This document shows positions 1-11,556 of a stretch of DNA of 64,000 bases, in pieces; the stretch's first letter is position 1, and each line of letters opens with the position of its first letter. The translations under genes and the position numbers were made by a program. Source of the stretch: DATIUV01 sp049322755 (GTDB lineage Bacteria > Pseudomonadota > Gammaproteobacteria > Burkholderiales > UBA6910); NCBI GenBank assembly GCA_049322755.1, contig JBMOQX010000037.1:186001-250000 (forward strand). The letters run 5' to 3'. The notes beneath the pieces were generated by a model. The model did not search any database. It saw nothing but the letters and a program-made list of their open reading frames with translations, and was not told the origin of the DNA.

Positions 1-1232
1 TTCTTGAGCGGCGTTTTCTCCACCCCGGGAACGCTGGTGAGCAGCGCCCAGCCGGTTTCGGTCTGCCAGTAGTGGTCGATGACCGGCACGCCCAGGGCGT
101 CGGTGATCCACGCCGCGGTGGGCTCGTCCAGCGGCTCGCCAGCGAGAAACAGGTGGCGCAACGACGACAGGTCGTACTTCTTCAGGTACGCCGGATCCTG
201 CTTCTTCAACACCCGGATCGCGGTTGGCGCGCTGAACATCACCGTGACCTTGTGGTCCTGGACGATTCTCCACCAGATGCCCGGATCGGGGCGGATCGGC
301 ACGCCCTCGTACACCACGGTGGCCATGCCGTGCAGCAGCGGCCCGTAGACGATGTAGGAGTGGCCCACCACCCAGCCGATATCGGAGGTGGCGAAGTACG
401 TTTCGCCGGGGTTGCCGCAGTAGATCCACTTCATGCTGGAGGCCAGCGCCACCGCGTAGCCGCCGGTGTCGCGCTGCACGCCCTTGGGCTTGCCGGTGGT
501 GCCCGAGGTGTACAGGATGTACGACGGTTCGCTGGATTCGAGCCACACCACTGGCACCTCCGCGTCCAGGTGCCGCTCGCGCAGCGCCGCGTAGTCGAGG
601 TCGCGCGCCTCCACCCAGTTCATGTTCGGGTCGAGGCCGCGTTTCACCAGCAGCACCTTGTCGGGCGGCGTCCTGGAAAGCCGGATCGACTCGTCCACCA
701 GGTGCTTGTAGGGGATGGCCTTGCCGGCGCGCATGCCGGCGTCGGCGGTCACCATGACCTTCGGCCGCGCGTCGTCGATGCGGCTGGCGAGGCTGTGGGC
801 GGCGAAGCCGCCGAACACCACCGAGTGGATCGCGCCGATGCGAACCGTCGCCAGCATCGCGAAGATCGCCTCCGGGATCATGGGCATGTAGATCAGCACC
901 CGATCGCCCTTGCCGACGCCGAGGCTCTGCAGCACCGCGGCAAAGCGGCTGACCTCGCGGTGCAGCTCGCGGAACGAATACGTTTTCTGCTGCCCGGTTT
1001 CGGTGGAGATGTAGATCAGCGCCTTGTCGTCCGCCCGCTCCCGCAGGTGACGGTCCACCGCGTTGTGGCAGAGGTTGGTCTCGCCCCCGACGAACCAGCG
1101 GGCGAACGGAGGACGGCTGTAATCCAGCACCCGGTCGAACGGCTTGTGCCAGTCGATGCGCTTTGCCTCTTCCGCCCAGAACGCTTCCGGTTGCTCCACC
1201 GACCGGCGGTGAAACTCCTTGTAGGTCGTCAT
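1..1232 (-). CDS. prpE: Propionyl-CoA synthetase, 5' part (gene runs off the left window edge)
   Basis: Adenylate-forming acyl-CoA synthetase that activates propionate (or another short acid) to its CoA ester in the cytoplasm. About 410 N-terminal residues are present. The start is ATG preceded by an AGGAGGG ribosome site. Visible motifs are the N-terminal block FWAEEAKRIDW, PPFARWF and TNLCHNAVDRH, typical of PrpE, and the AMP-binding P-loop YTSGTTGKPKG at residues 241-251. The remainder, including the hinge and catalytic lysine domain, lies outside the window. It is the last visible member of the minus-strand run, 59 bases after acuI. Acetyl-CoA synthetase is the main alternative, but the N-terminal blocks match PrpE better, and a prpBCD set lies 16 kb away. 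Confidence 0.85.
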   Translation of the reverse strand, partial: MTTYKEFHRRSVEQPEAFWAEEAKRIDWHKPFDRVLDYSRPPFARWFVGGETNLCHNAVDRHLRERADDKALIYISTETGQQKTYSFRELHREVSRFAAVLQSLGVGKGDRVLIYMPMIPEAIFAMLATVRIGAIHSVVFGGFAAHSLASRIDDARPKVMVTADAGMRAGKAIPYKHLVDESIRLSRTPPDKVLLVKRGLDPNMNWVEARDLDYAALRERHLDAEVPVVWLESSEPSYILYTSGTTGKPKGVQRDTGGYAVALASSMKWIYCGNPGETYFATSDIGWVVGHSYIVYGPLLHGMATVVYEGVPIRPDPGIWWRIVQDHKVTVMFSAPTAIRVLKKQDPAYLKKYDLSSLRHLFLAGEPLDEPTAAWITDALGVPVIDHYWQTETGWALLTSVPGVEKTPLK

Positions 1233-1291
1233 CGTCCTCCCTCCTGTGGTTGTGCGAAGCCGCGCGCCGTTCCCGCCGGCGCATCGGCGGA

Positions 1292-2287
1292 TCAGATGTC
1301 CCCTGCCACCTTCACCACGGTGCGGCCGCGAGCGCCGGCGGCAATGAAGGCGTCGAATGCGCCGGGGAGTTCCCGGAGCGTTATCACCCGGGTCACCTCG
1401 GCCAGGTGCGGCGGCCGCAAATCGCCGCCCAGCCGCTCCCAGATCGTCCGCCGCAGCGCCATCGGTGTATAGCCGGAATCCACGCCCAGCAGCCGCACGC
1501 CGCGCAGGATGAACGGGAACACCGTCGTGTGCAGCTCGATGCCGGCCGCGTTGCCGATGCTGGCGATGACGCCGTTCTGATCCATGGTGCGCGTGAGCCA
1601 CGCCAGCGGCTCGCCGCCCAGGGAATCCACCGCGCCGGCCCACAGCGGTTTCTCCAGGGGGCGGTTGCCCATCTGCAGGCTCTGACGGTCGACGATTTCG
1701 GCGGCGCCGAGCGTCTTGAGGTAGTCGTGCTCGCCGGACTTGCCGGTGATGGCGCTAACCGCGTACCCGCGCATCGAGAGCATGTCGATCGCGAGGCTGG
1801 CGACACCGCCGGTCGCCCCGTTGACCGCCACTTTGCCGCGCTCGGGGCGCAGGTCGTTTTGCTCCATCAGATGGATACCCAGCGCGGCGGTGTATCCGGC
1901 CGTGCCCAGCGCCATGGCGTCCTTCAGCGTCAGCCCGGCCGGCAGCGGCACCACCCAGGCACCGGGCACTCGAACGCAGCCCGCGTAGCCGCCATCGTGG
2001 GCCACGCCCAGGTCGTAGCTGGTGCAGATCACGCGGTCGCCGGCACGGAATGCGGGATCGCGCGACTCCACCACCACGCCTGCGCTGTCGATGCCGCCCA
2101 CGCAGGGGAACCGCCGGATGATCCTGCCGGCACCGGTGGCGGCCAGCGCGTCCTTGTAGTTGATGCTGGAATAGGCGGTGCGGATCACCACCTCGCCCGG
2201 GTCCAGGTCGTCGAGCGCGAGGTCGACGAGACGGCCGGCCACCTTGCCGTCGTCGTTGAAAATGCGAAAGGCCTGAAAACGCTCCAT
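1292..2287 (-). CDS. acuI: Acrylyl-CoA reductase-like MDR oxidoreductase (AcuI/YhdH family)
   Basis: Zinc-free medium-chain dehydrogenase/reductase of 331 residues. Family members reduce acrylyl-CoA to propionyl-CoA with NADPH. Visible features are the start block SSINYKDALAATG, the substrate-domain segment FPCVGGIDSAGVV, and the nucleotide-binding segment VNGATGGVASLAIDMLS around residues 153-170, as in AcuI/YhdH proteins. It lies 26 bases after zapE and 59 bases before prpE on the same strand, so two consecutive genes feed propionyl-CoA, consistent with the prpBCD genes downstream of mdh. The family assignment is firm; the substrate is inferred from family and context. Confidence 0.82.
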   Translation of the reverse strand: MERFQAFRIFNDDGKVAGRLVDLALDDLDPGEVVIRTAYSSINYKDALAATGAGRIIRRFPCVGGIDSAGVVVESRDPAFRAGDRVICTSYDLGVAHDGGYAGCVRVPGAWVVPLPAGLTLKDAMALGTAGYTAALGIHLMEQNDLRPERGKVAVNGATGGVASLAIDMLSMRGYAVSAITGKSGEHDYLKTLGAAEIVDRQSLQMGNRPLEKPLWAGAVDSLGGEPLAWLTRTMDQNGVIASIGNAAGIELHTTVFPFILRGVRLLGVDSGYTPMALRRTIWERLGGDLRPPHLAEVTRVITLRELPGAFDAFIAAGARGRTVVKVAGDI

Positions 2288-2313
2288 GCTGGCTCCTCCT
2301 GGATTGTTCTTGT

Positions 2314-3456
2314 TCAGCTGACGTGGGCGGCAGACAGGTAGTCGCGGCTCTGCATCTCCTGCAGCCGGCTCACCGTGCGCGCGAACTCCGCGCTGTTCAA
2401 CCCGTCAAGATACAGCTCCTCGGGCGGCGCTTCGGCCATCACCACCAGATTGACGCGGTGGTCGTAGAGAATATCCACGAGCCAGGTGAAGCGCCGCGCG
2501 GCCGACGCATCCCGGGCGGTGAGCCGTGGAACCCCGGTGAGTACTACCGTATGGTATTCGGTCGCCAGCTGCAAGTAATCGTTCTGCGACCGGGGCCCGC
2601 CGCACAAAGCGGCGAACTCGAACCAGATGATGCCCGGGCCGTGGCGCCGCGCCACCAGCCGGCGCCCCGCGATGAACAACTCGCTGGAAAGGTCGATCCC
2701 CTGGGAGATGCGCTCGAACAGCCGGTGCAGGCGGCTCTCGCCGTGGCCGGAGACCGGCCAGAGGTAGGCATCGCAGCGCTCCAGCGCGCGCAGCCGGTAA
2801 TCGGTGCCGCCGTCGACGTTGACGATGTCCAGCTCGCGCTCCAGCAGCTCGGCCGCGGGCAGGAACCGCTCCCGCTGCAGCCCGTTCGGATAGAGGGCGC
2901 CGGGGACATAGTTGGAAGTCATGCAGAACACCACGCGCCGGGACAGGAGCTCCGCCAGCAGGCGCCCCAGGATCATCGCGTCGGCGATGTCGCTGACGTG
3001 GAACTCGTCGAAGCAGATCAGGCGATGTCGGCGCGCCACCTCGGCGGCGACCAGCACCAGCGGGTCGGGCTCCCCCTTGTAGCGCCGGAGCGCTTCGTGG
3101 GTCTCCCGCATGAAGGCATGGAAGTGGACCCGGGTCTTGCGCTGCAGCGGGACGCAGGTGAAGAACAGGTCCATCAGCAGCGTCTTCCCCCGCCCCACCC
3201 CGCCCCAGAGGTAAACGCCGCGCGGCAGCGGCGGCCGCATCACCAGCTTCTGCAGACGCGTCCGGCGCCGTTCCTTGTAGGCAACCCATTCGTCCTGGCA
3301 GCGCTGCAGCCGCTCGACCGCCGCCAGTTGCGCGGGATCGGGGGTGAAACCGCGCTGCCGCGCCACCTGCCGGAAAAACTCGCGCACCGGCGTCCCCGGC
3401 ACCGGGATGCCGGCGGCCGGAATCTGGTCTGGAAGCTCGAGTGCGCGATCCCGCAT
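2314..3456 (-). CDS. zapE: AFG1/ZapE-family ATPase
   Basis: P-loop ATPase of 380 residues. E. coli ZapE acts at the Z-ring during constriction, especially under low oxygen or heat; mitochondrial AFG1 is linked to inner-membrane protein quality control. The Walker A motif GGVGRGKT is near residues 85-92 and the Walker B LICFDEFHVSD is near 143-153; the family segments VHFHAFMRETH and FCMTSNYVPGALYPNGLQR are also present. Length is normal. It lies between lpd and acuI in the TCA run, a position with no obvious functional logic; co-transcription with respiratory genes is inferred from spacing. Confidence 0.9.
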   Translation of the reverse strand: MRDRALELPDQIPAAGIPVPGTPVREFFRQVARQRGFTPDPAQLAAVERLQRCQDEWVAYKERRRTRLQKLVMRPPLPRGVYLWGGVGRGKTLLMDLFFTCVPLQRKTRVHFHAFMRETHEALRRYKGEPDPLVLVAAEVARRHRLICFDEFHVSDIADAMILGRLLAELLSRRVVFCMTSNYVPGALYPNGLQRERFLPAAELLERELDIVNVDGGTDYRLRALERCDAYLWPVSGHGESRLHRLFERISQGIDLSSELFIAGRRLVARRHGPGIIWFEFAALCGGPRSQNDYLQLATEYHTVVLTGVPRLTARDASAARRFTWLVDILYDHRVNLVVMAEAPPEELYLDGLNSAEFARTVSRLQEMQSRDYLSAAHVS

Positions 3457-3515
3457 GGGGCCAGCCGCAACGCGGCAGCGAGGTCAGCCGACGCCCGGAG
3501 CCCCGCCTGCCACGC

Positions 3516-4946
3516 CTAGATGTGCAGGGTCCGTTTGTCGACGCCCAGCGCCGCCTCGTGGACCACCTCCGAAAGGGAGGGGTGGGCGTGGACGATTCGC
3601 GCCAGATCCTCGCTGCTGGCGGCGAACTCCATCGCCACCACCGCCTCGCTGATGAGTTCCGACACGAACGGCCCGATCATGTGCACGCCGAGGATGCGGT
3701 CGGTCTTGGCATCCGCGAGAATCTTGACGAAGCCCGCGGTCTCCCCCAGCGAGCGTGCGCGGCCGCTGGCCAGGAAGGGAAAGCTGCCGGCGCGGTAGGC
3801 GACACTCGCCGCCTTGAGCTCCTGTTCGGTCCTGCCGACCCAGGCGATCTCCGGCGAGGTGTAGATCACCCAGGGGATGGTCTCCATGTTGACGTGGGCC
3901 GCCTGCCCGGCAATGCGCTCCGCCACCATGACGCCTTCCTCCGATCCCTTGTGGGCCAACATCGGCCCCCGCACCACGTCACCAATGGCGTAAACGTTCT
4001 TCAGGTTGGTGCGGCAGTGGTCGTCCACGTCGATGCGGCCGCTCTCGTCCAGCTTGAGCCCCACCTCCTCGATGCCCAAGCCCTCGACGTTGGGAACGCG
4101 TCCGACGGCCACGATCAGTTTGTCCACCACCAGGGTCTGCCGGCTGCCACCGGAGCTTTCGTAGACGACCGACAGATCCCTCTTGTTCTGCTTCACCTCC
4201 TGGATCTTGGCGCCGGTTTCGATCTTGAGTCCCAGGTTGCGCGTGAAGATGCGCGCCGCCTCCTTGGCCACCTGCTCGTCGACCGCGGGCAGGAACGAGG
4301 GCAGGGCCTCCAGCAGCGTGACTTCGGATCCCAGCCGCCGCCATACGCTGCCCATTTCCAGGCCGATCACGCCGGCCCCCACCACGCCCAGCCGTTTCGG
4401 CACCTCGGTGATGGAAAGCGCCCCGGCATTGTCCAGGACGCGCTCATTGTCCACGGCCGCCTGGAGGATCTGCCGGGGCGATGATCCGGTGGCGATGATG
4501 ACGTGGGTCGCTTCGACGGTTTCGGTGCGCTCGCCGTTGGTCACCTCGATCCGCCACGGGTCGGGGCCGGCAAGCAGGCGCCCGTGGCCATGCAGCCACG
4601 AGACCTTGTTCTTGTTGAACAGCGCCGCGATCCCGTTGGTCGACACCTCGACGATCTTGTCCTTGCGGGCAACCATGGTGGGGACGTCGATGGACACGCT
4701 CTGGGCGCGGATGCCGTGCTCCGAGAACTTGTGCGCCACGCGCTCATAGTTCTCCGACGACTCCAGCAGCGCCTTCGACGGGATGCAGCCGACGTTGAGG
4801 CAGGTGCCGCCGAGCGCCGGCTTGCCCTGGGCGTTCTTGAAGTCGTCGATGCAGGCGACGCTCAGGCCCAGCTGGCCGCAGCGGATCGCGGCCACGTAAC
4901 CGCCGGGCCCGGCACCGATCACCGCGACGTCAAACGATTTCGCCAT
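3516..4946 (-). CDS. lpdA: Dihydrolipoyl dehydrogenase (E3)
   Basis: FAD-dependent disulfide oxidoreductase of 476 residues that reoxidises the dihydrolipoyl groups of E2 and reduces NAD. The FAD-binding GAGPGGYVAAIR lies at residues 11-22. The redox disulfide is in GGTCLNVGCIPSKAL (Cys49 and Cys54). An NAD-binding motif GAGVIGLEMGSVW follows, and the C-terminal active-site His-Glu region HAHPSLSEVVHEA is present. It lies 64 bases after odhB, so it serves the 2-oxoglutarate dehydrogenase complex here and could be shared with other 2-oxoacid complexes. No N-terminal lipoyl domain is fused, unlike some betaproteobacterial E3 proteins. Confidence 0.96.
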   Translation of the reverse strand: MAKSFDVAVIGAGPGGYVAAIRCGQLGLSVACIDDFKNAQGKPALGGTCLNVGCIPSKALLESSENYERVAHKFSEHGIRAQSVSIDVPTMVARKDKIVEVSTNGIAALFNKNKVSWLHGHGRLLAGPDPWRIEVTNGERTETVEATHVIIATGSSPRQILQAAVDNERVLDNAGALSITEVPKRLGVVGAGVIGLEMGSVWRRLGSEVTLLEALPSFLPAVDEQVAKEAARIFTRNLGLKIETGAKIQEVKQNKRDLSVVYESSGGSRQTLVVDKLIVAVGRVPNVEGLGIEEVGLKLDESGRIDVDDHCRTNLKNVYAIGDVVRGPMLAHKGSEEGVMVAERIAGQAAHVNMETIPWVIYTSPEIAWVGRTEQELKAASVAYRAGSFPFLASGRARSLGETAGFVKILADAKTDRILGVHMIGPFVSELISEAVVAMEFAASSEDLARIVHAHPSLSEVVHEAALGVDKRTLHI

Positions 4947-5010
4947 GTGTTCCCCTTTTTGAATTGAAGTGGGCGGCGCCGCGCCGGCGGCCGCACGCCG
5001 GCACGCCGGG

Positions 5011-6300
<1,290 letters not shown>

Positions 6301-6366
6301 TGCCAACTCCGATCCTTCAGCGCGTTTGCGTTTCGAGACGGATTCGCGTCCGCCCCGGTCCCTGCC

Positions 6367-9204
6367 TCACTCCAGCTCGAACTTCTCGCGGAACGCCGCG
6401 TCCACCAGGGCTTTCTGCTGCGCCACGTGCAGCTTCAGATACCCGACCGCGGGCGAAGCCGCCGACGGCCGCAGCGCGTAGGACAACTTCTGGTCCGGAC
6501 GCAGGTGCCGTTCGATGTAGTGCTGGATGCGATGCCAGGCCCCCTGGTTGCCGGGCTCCTCCTGGCACCAGATCACTTCCTTCGCCTTCGGGTAGCGCTG
6601 CATCTCCGCCTTGAAGTCATCGTGCGGGAATGGATACAGCTGGGCGATGCGGGCGATGGCCATGTTCTGAATGCCCTTCTCGCGCCGCGCAGCAACCAGA
6701 TCGTAATAGACCCGCCCCGAGCAGAAGATCACCCGCCGCACCTTCTTGGGATCGATTGCGGCATCGGTCTCGCCGTTCACCGGCTTGAACGACGTCCCGG
6801 TGGCCAGCTCTTCCAGGGACGACACCGACTCCTTGTGCCGCAGCATGCTCTTCGGCGACATGATGATGAGGGGCTTGCGGTACGGTCGCACCATCTGCCG
6901 CCGCAGCAGATGGAACATCTGGGCCGGTGTCGAGGGAACACAGACCTGGATGTTGTACTCCGCGCAAAGCTGCAGGTAGCGCTCCAGGCGTGCAGAGGAA
7001 TGCTCCGGGCCCTGACCCTCGTAGCCGTGGGGCAGCATCATCACCAGGCCGCACATCCGGCCCCACTTGGCCTCGCCGGCGGCGATGAACTGGTCGATCA
7101 CCACCTGGGCGCCGTTGGCGAAATCGCCGAACTGGGCCTCCCAGATGACCAGCTCGTTGGGCTCGGCCGTGGCGTAGCCGTACTCGAAGCCCAGCACCGC
7201 CTCCTCGGACAGCGTGGAGTCGATCACCAGGAAATCCGGCTGACCTTCGCGAATGTGCTGCAGCGGAATGTGGGTGCCCTGATCCCAGCGTTCGCGGTTC
7301 TGGTCATGCAGCACCGCATGACGGTGGAAGAAGGTGCCGCGCCCGGCATCCTGGCCGGAAATGCGCACCGGGAAACCGTCGTCGAGCAGCGAGGCGTAGG
7401 CCAGCGTTTCCGCCATGCCCCAGTCCAGCGGCAGTTTGCCTTCGGCCATCTGGCGCCGGTCCTCGATGATCTTCTGCACCCGCGGATGGAGCTTGAAACC
7501 CGCCGGCACGGTGGTCAGCCGCTCTGCCAGCTGGCGCAGCCGTTCCAGGGACACACCGGTGTCCACCGCCTCGTTCCATTTGCGGTTGAGGAACACCGAC
7601 CAGTTCACCGTGGACGGGGGCTTGTAGTTCGAGAGCACGGTGTTGTTGGTGTGGTAGCCGCGGTCCATGGCTTCGCGGAAGGTCTTCACCAGCGCCTCGG
7701 GATCGTCCGGGCCGATGACCCCCTCCGCCAGCAACCGGTCGGCGTACAGCTTGCGGGTGCCGGGGTGCTCGGCGACCTTCTTGTACATCAGGGGCTGCGT
7801 CACCATCGGCTCGTCCTGCTCGTTGTGGCCCAGGCGGCGGAAGCACACCAGGTCGATGACCACGTCCTTGCTGAACTCGAAGCGGAAATCCAGGGCCAGC
7901 TCGGTGACGAAAAGCACCGCTTCCGGGTCGTCGGCGTTGACGTGGAAGATGGGGCACTCGACCATTTTCGCGACGTCGGTGCAATAAAGCGTGGAGCGCA
8001 CATCGCGCAGGTCCGAGGTGGTAAAGCCGATCTGGTTGTTGACCACCACGTGCACCGTCCCGCCGGTACCGTAACCGCGGGTCTGGGAAAGGTTGAGCGT
8101 CTCCATCACCACGCCCTGCCCCGCAAACGCGGCGTCGCCGTGGATCAGGACCGGCAGCACCTGTTTGCCCCGCTTGTCCTTGCGCCGGTGCTGGCGCGCC
8201 CGCACCGAGCCCTCCACCACGGGATCGACGATCTCCAGATGCGACGGGTTGAAGGCCAGCGTCAGGTGCATCGGGCCGCCGTGCGTCGAGATGTCCGAGG
8301 AAAAACCCATATGGTATTTCACGTCCCCAGAGAGGAAGGACGGGTCCACCTTGCCCTCGAACTCGGCAAACAGGTCCTTCGGCATTCGGCCGAGGATGTT
8401 CACCAGCACGTTGAGGCGGCCGCGGTGCGCCATGCCGATGACCGTTTCCTTGACCCCTTTCGCGCCGGCCTGCTGCAGCAGATGGTGCAGCAGCGGTATC
8501 AGCGACTCGCCGCCTTCCAGTGAAAACCGCTTCTGGCCAACGTAGCGGGTGTGCAGGTACTTCTCCAGACCCTCGGCGGCGGTGAGCCGGTCCAGGATGT
8601 ACTGGCGGAAATCCGGCTGGTAGTTCGGACGCCCCCGCACCGCCTCGATGCGCGCCTGGATCCAGCGCTTCTGCTGGGTGTCGTTGATGTACATGTACTC
8701 GAAGCCGACCGTGCCGCAGTAGGTTTCGCGCAGGGCCTTGAGGATCTCGCGCAGCGGCGCCTGGTCGAACCCCACCAGTGAACCGGTGTCGAAACGGGTC
8801 TCCATGTCCGCTTCGGTGAAACCGTAATAGGCCGGATCGAGCTCGGGGATATAGGGCTTCTCCACCCGGTTCAGCGGGTCGATGCGGGCGTGACGCAGGC
8901 CGGTGAAGCGGTACGCGTTGATCAGCTGCAGCACCTTGGACTGCTTGCGTTCCAGCTCGCTGATGCGCGGCCCGGTCTCCGCGCAGACCGCGGGCCGCCG
9001 CCGTCCGAGCTCGATGAACGACTCGATCACCCGGGAATGGCTGACATCCTGCGCCGGGCCCGACGCCTCCTGGAGCGAGTCGAAGTAGGACCGCCACTCC
9101 GGCGGCACGCCTTCCGCGTCCTCAAGATAACGCTCGTACAGCGCCTCGATGAAAGGCGCGTTGGAACCGAACAGGTGGGAATTGCCGAGCATCTGCTTGA
9201 ACAT
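6367..9204 (-). CDS. odhA: 2-oxoglutarate dehydrogenase E1 component
   Basis: Thiamine-diphosphate decarboxylase of about 945 residues, the family's usual length. It converts 2-oxoglutarate to succinyl-dihydrolipoamide on OdhB. Visible family blocks are FIEALYERYLEDAEG near the N terminus, VIGMAHRGRLNVL, FNPSHLEIVDPVVEGSVRA, HGDAAFAGQGVV, and a C-terminal SPKSMLRHKESVS. The start is placed at the ATG encoding MFKQMLGNSHLFG, behind a GGGAGA ribosome site; the frame is open 18 codons further upstream without a better start. It sits 67 bases after gltA. Confidence 0.96.
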   Translation of the reverse strand: MFKQMLGNSHLFGSNAPFIEALYERYLEDAEGVPPEWRSYFDSLQEASGPAQDVSHSRVIESFIELGRRRPAVCAETGPRISELERKQSKVLQLINAYRFTGLRHARIDPLNRVEKPYIPELDPAYYGFTEADMETRFDTGSLVGFDQAPLREILKALRETYCGTVGFEYMYINDTQQKRWIQARIEAVRGRPNYQPDFRQYILDRLTAAEGLEKYLHTRYVGQKRFSLEGGESLIPLLHHLLQQAGAKGVKETVIGMAHRGRLNVLVNILGRMPKDLFAEFEGKVDPSFLSGDVKYHMGFSSDISTHGGPMHLTLAFNPSHLEIVDPVVEGSVRARQHRRKDKRGKQVLPVLIHGDAAFAGQGVVMETLNLSQTRGYGTGGTVHVVVNNQIGFTTSDLRDVRSTLYCTDVAKMVECPIFHVNADDPEAVLFVTELALDFRFEFSKDVVIDLVCFRRLGHNEQDEPMVTQPLMYKKVAEHPGTRKLYADRLLAEGVIGPDDPEALVKTFREAMDRGYHTNNTVLSNYKPPSTVNWSVFLNRKWNEAVDTGVSLERLRQLAERLTTVPAGFKLHPRVQKIIEDRRQMAEGKLPLDWGMAETLAYASLLDDGFPVRISGQDAGRGTFFHRHAVLHDQNRERWDQGTHIPLQHIREGQPDFLVIDSTLSEEAVLGFEYGYATAEPNELVIWEAQFGDFANGAQVVIDQFIAAGEAKWGRMCGLVMMLPHGYEGQGPEHSSARLERYLQLCAEYNIQVCVPSTPAQMFHLLRRQMVRPYRKPLIIMSPKSMLRHKESVSSLEELATGTSFKPVNGETDAAIDPKKVRRVIFCSGRVYYDLVAARREKGIQNMAIARIAQLYPFPHDDFKAEMQRYPKAKEVIWCQEEPGNQGAWHRIQHYIERHLRPDQKLSYALRPSAASPAVGYLKLHVAQQKALVDAAFREKFELE

Positions 9205-9271
9205 GGTGTCTCCCGGGGGACTATCGGGTTGGTCGCCGCCTGTGTCCAAAACTTGCATTGCGAGGGCGCAC

Positions 9272-10570
<1,299 letters not shown>

Positions 10571-10619
10571 TCAATCCTCCACAGGGGGTCGCAAATTCGC
10601 GCGGGGCGACGCCGCGCCG

Positions 10620-10853
10620 TTACCGGGCCCGAATCCTGTGCACCAGGGGCGCAAGCCTTGAATCTTCGCATACCCGGCGCCCCGACAAAACGTCCCAGAG
10701 GTCGTTGTCCGGGTACTCCAGCAGTTCTGCCAGCGCCGAGCGATCGGACTGCGAAAGCAGATCCAGCTCCGACTCGACGAAGCGCCGCAGGGTGAGGTCC
10801 AGTTCCAGGAGGCCGCGCCGGCAGCGCCAGCGCAGGCGATTGAGCTCGCTCAT
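10620..10853 (-). CDS. sdhE: Succinate dehydrogenase flavinylation factor SdhE
   Basis: Small cytoplasmic protein of 77 residues that promotes covalent FAD attachment to SdhA. It carries the family signature RWRCRRGLLELDL (an RGxxE-type motif) near residues 9-19. The start codon overlaps the sdhB stop codon as ATGA, indicating translational coupling, and the context between sdhB and gltA is that of the family. Confidence 0.93.
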   Translation of the reverse strand: MSELNRLRWRCRRGLLELDLTLRRFVESELDLLSQSDRSALAELLEYPDNDLWDVLSGRRVCEDSRLAPLVHRIRAR

Positions 10854-11545
10854 ACCGTGCGCCGGACCATTATCTCCTTGATCTTGCCGATGGCATGGGT
10901 CGGGTTGAGGCCCTTGGGGCAGACATCGACGCAGTTCATGATGGTATGGCAGCGGAACAGCCGATACGGGTCTTCCAGATTGTCGAGCCGCTCGCTGGTG
11001 GCCTGGTCGCGGCTGTCGGCGATGAAGCGATAGGCCTGCAGCAGCCCGGCAGGGCCGACGAACTTGTCCGGGTTCCACCAGAACGAAGGACACGACGTGG
11101 AACAGCAAGCGCACAGGATGCACTCGTAGAGACCGTCGAGTTCCTTGCGCTCCTCCGGCGACTGCAGCCGCTCCGTCTCCGGCGGCGGATCGTTGTTCAC
11201 CAGGTAGGGCTTGATCGAATGGTATTGCTTGAAGAACTGGGTCATGTCCACGATCAGGTCGCGGATCACGGGCAGCCCGGGCAGCGGGCGCAGCGTCACC
11301 GGTTCCTTCAGCGATATCACCGGCGTGACACAGGCAAGCCCGTTGCGGCCGTTGATGTTCATGGCGTCCGAGCCGCACACCCCCTCGCGGCAGGAGCGGC
11401 GGAAGCTGAGGCTGTCATCCACTTCCTTGAGGCGCACCAGCGCGTCCAGCAGCATGCGATCCGTGGGCTCCAGCGCCACGTCGTAGTCCTGCATGCGGGG
11501 ACGCTCGTCGGTTTCGGGGTTGTAGCGGTAGATCGAGAAACGCAT
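10850..11545 (-). CDS. sdhB: Succinate dehydrogenase iron-sulfur subunit
   Basis: Electron-transfer subunit of respiratory complex II, 231 residues, on the cytoplasmic face of the inner membrane. The [2Fe-2S] ligands lie in SCREGVCGSDAMNINGRNG (Cys52, Cys57, Asp60) and Cys72. The [4Fe-4S] cluster lies in CILCACCSTSCPSFWW and the [3Fe-4S] cluster in CHTIMNCVDVCPKGLNP. It begins 11 bases after the sdhA stop. A longer open frame extends upstream through sdhA in another phase and is not coding. Confidence 0.96.
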   Translation of the reverse strand: MRFSIYRYNPETDERPRMQDYDVALEPTDRMLLDALVRLKEVDDSLSFRRSCREGVCGSDAMNINGRNGLACVTPVISLKEPVTLRPLPGLPVIRDLIVDMTQFFKQYHSIKPYLVNNDPPPETERLQSPEERKELDGLYECILCACCSTSCPSFWWNPDKFVGPAGLLQAYRFIADSRDQATSERLDNLEDPYRLFRCHTIMNCVDVCPKGLNPTHAIGKIKEIMVRRTV

Positions 11546-11556
11546 CGCGCGATCCT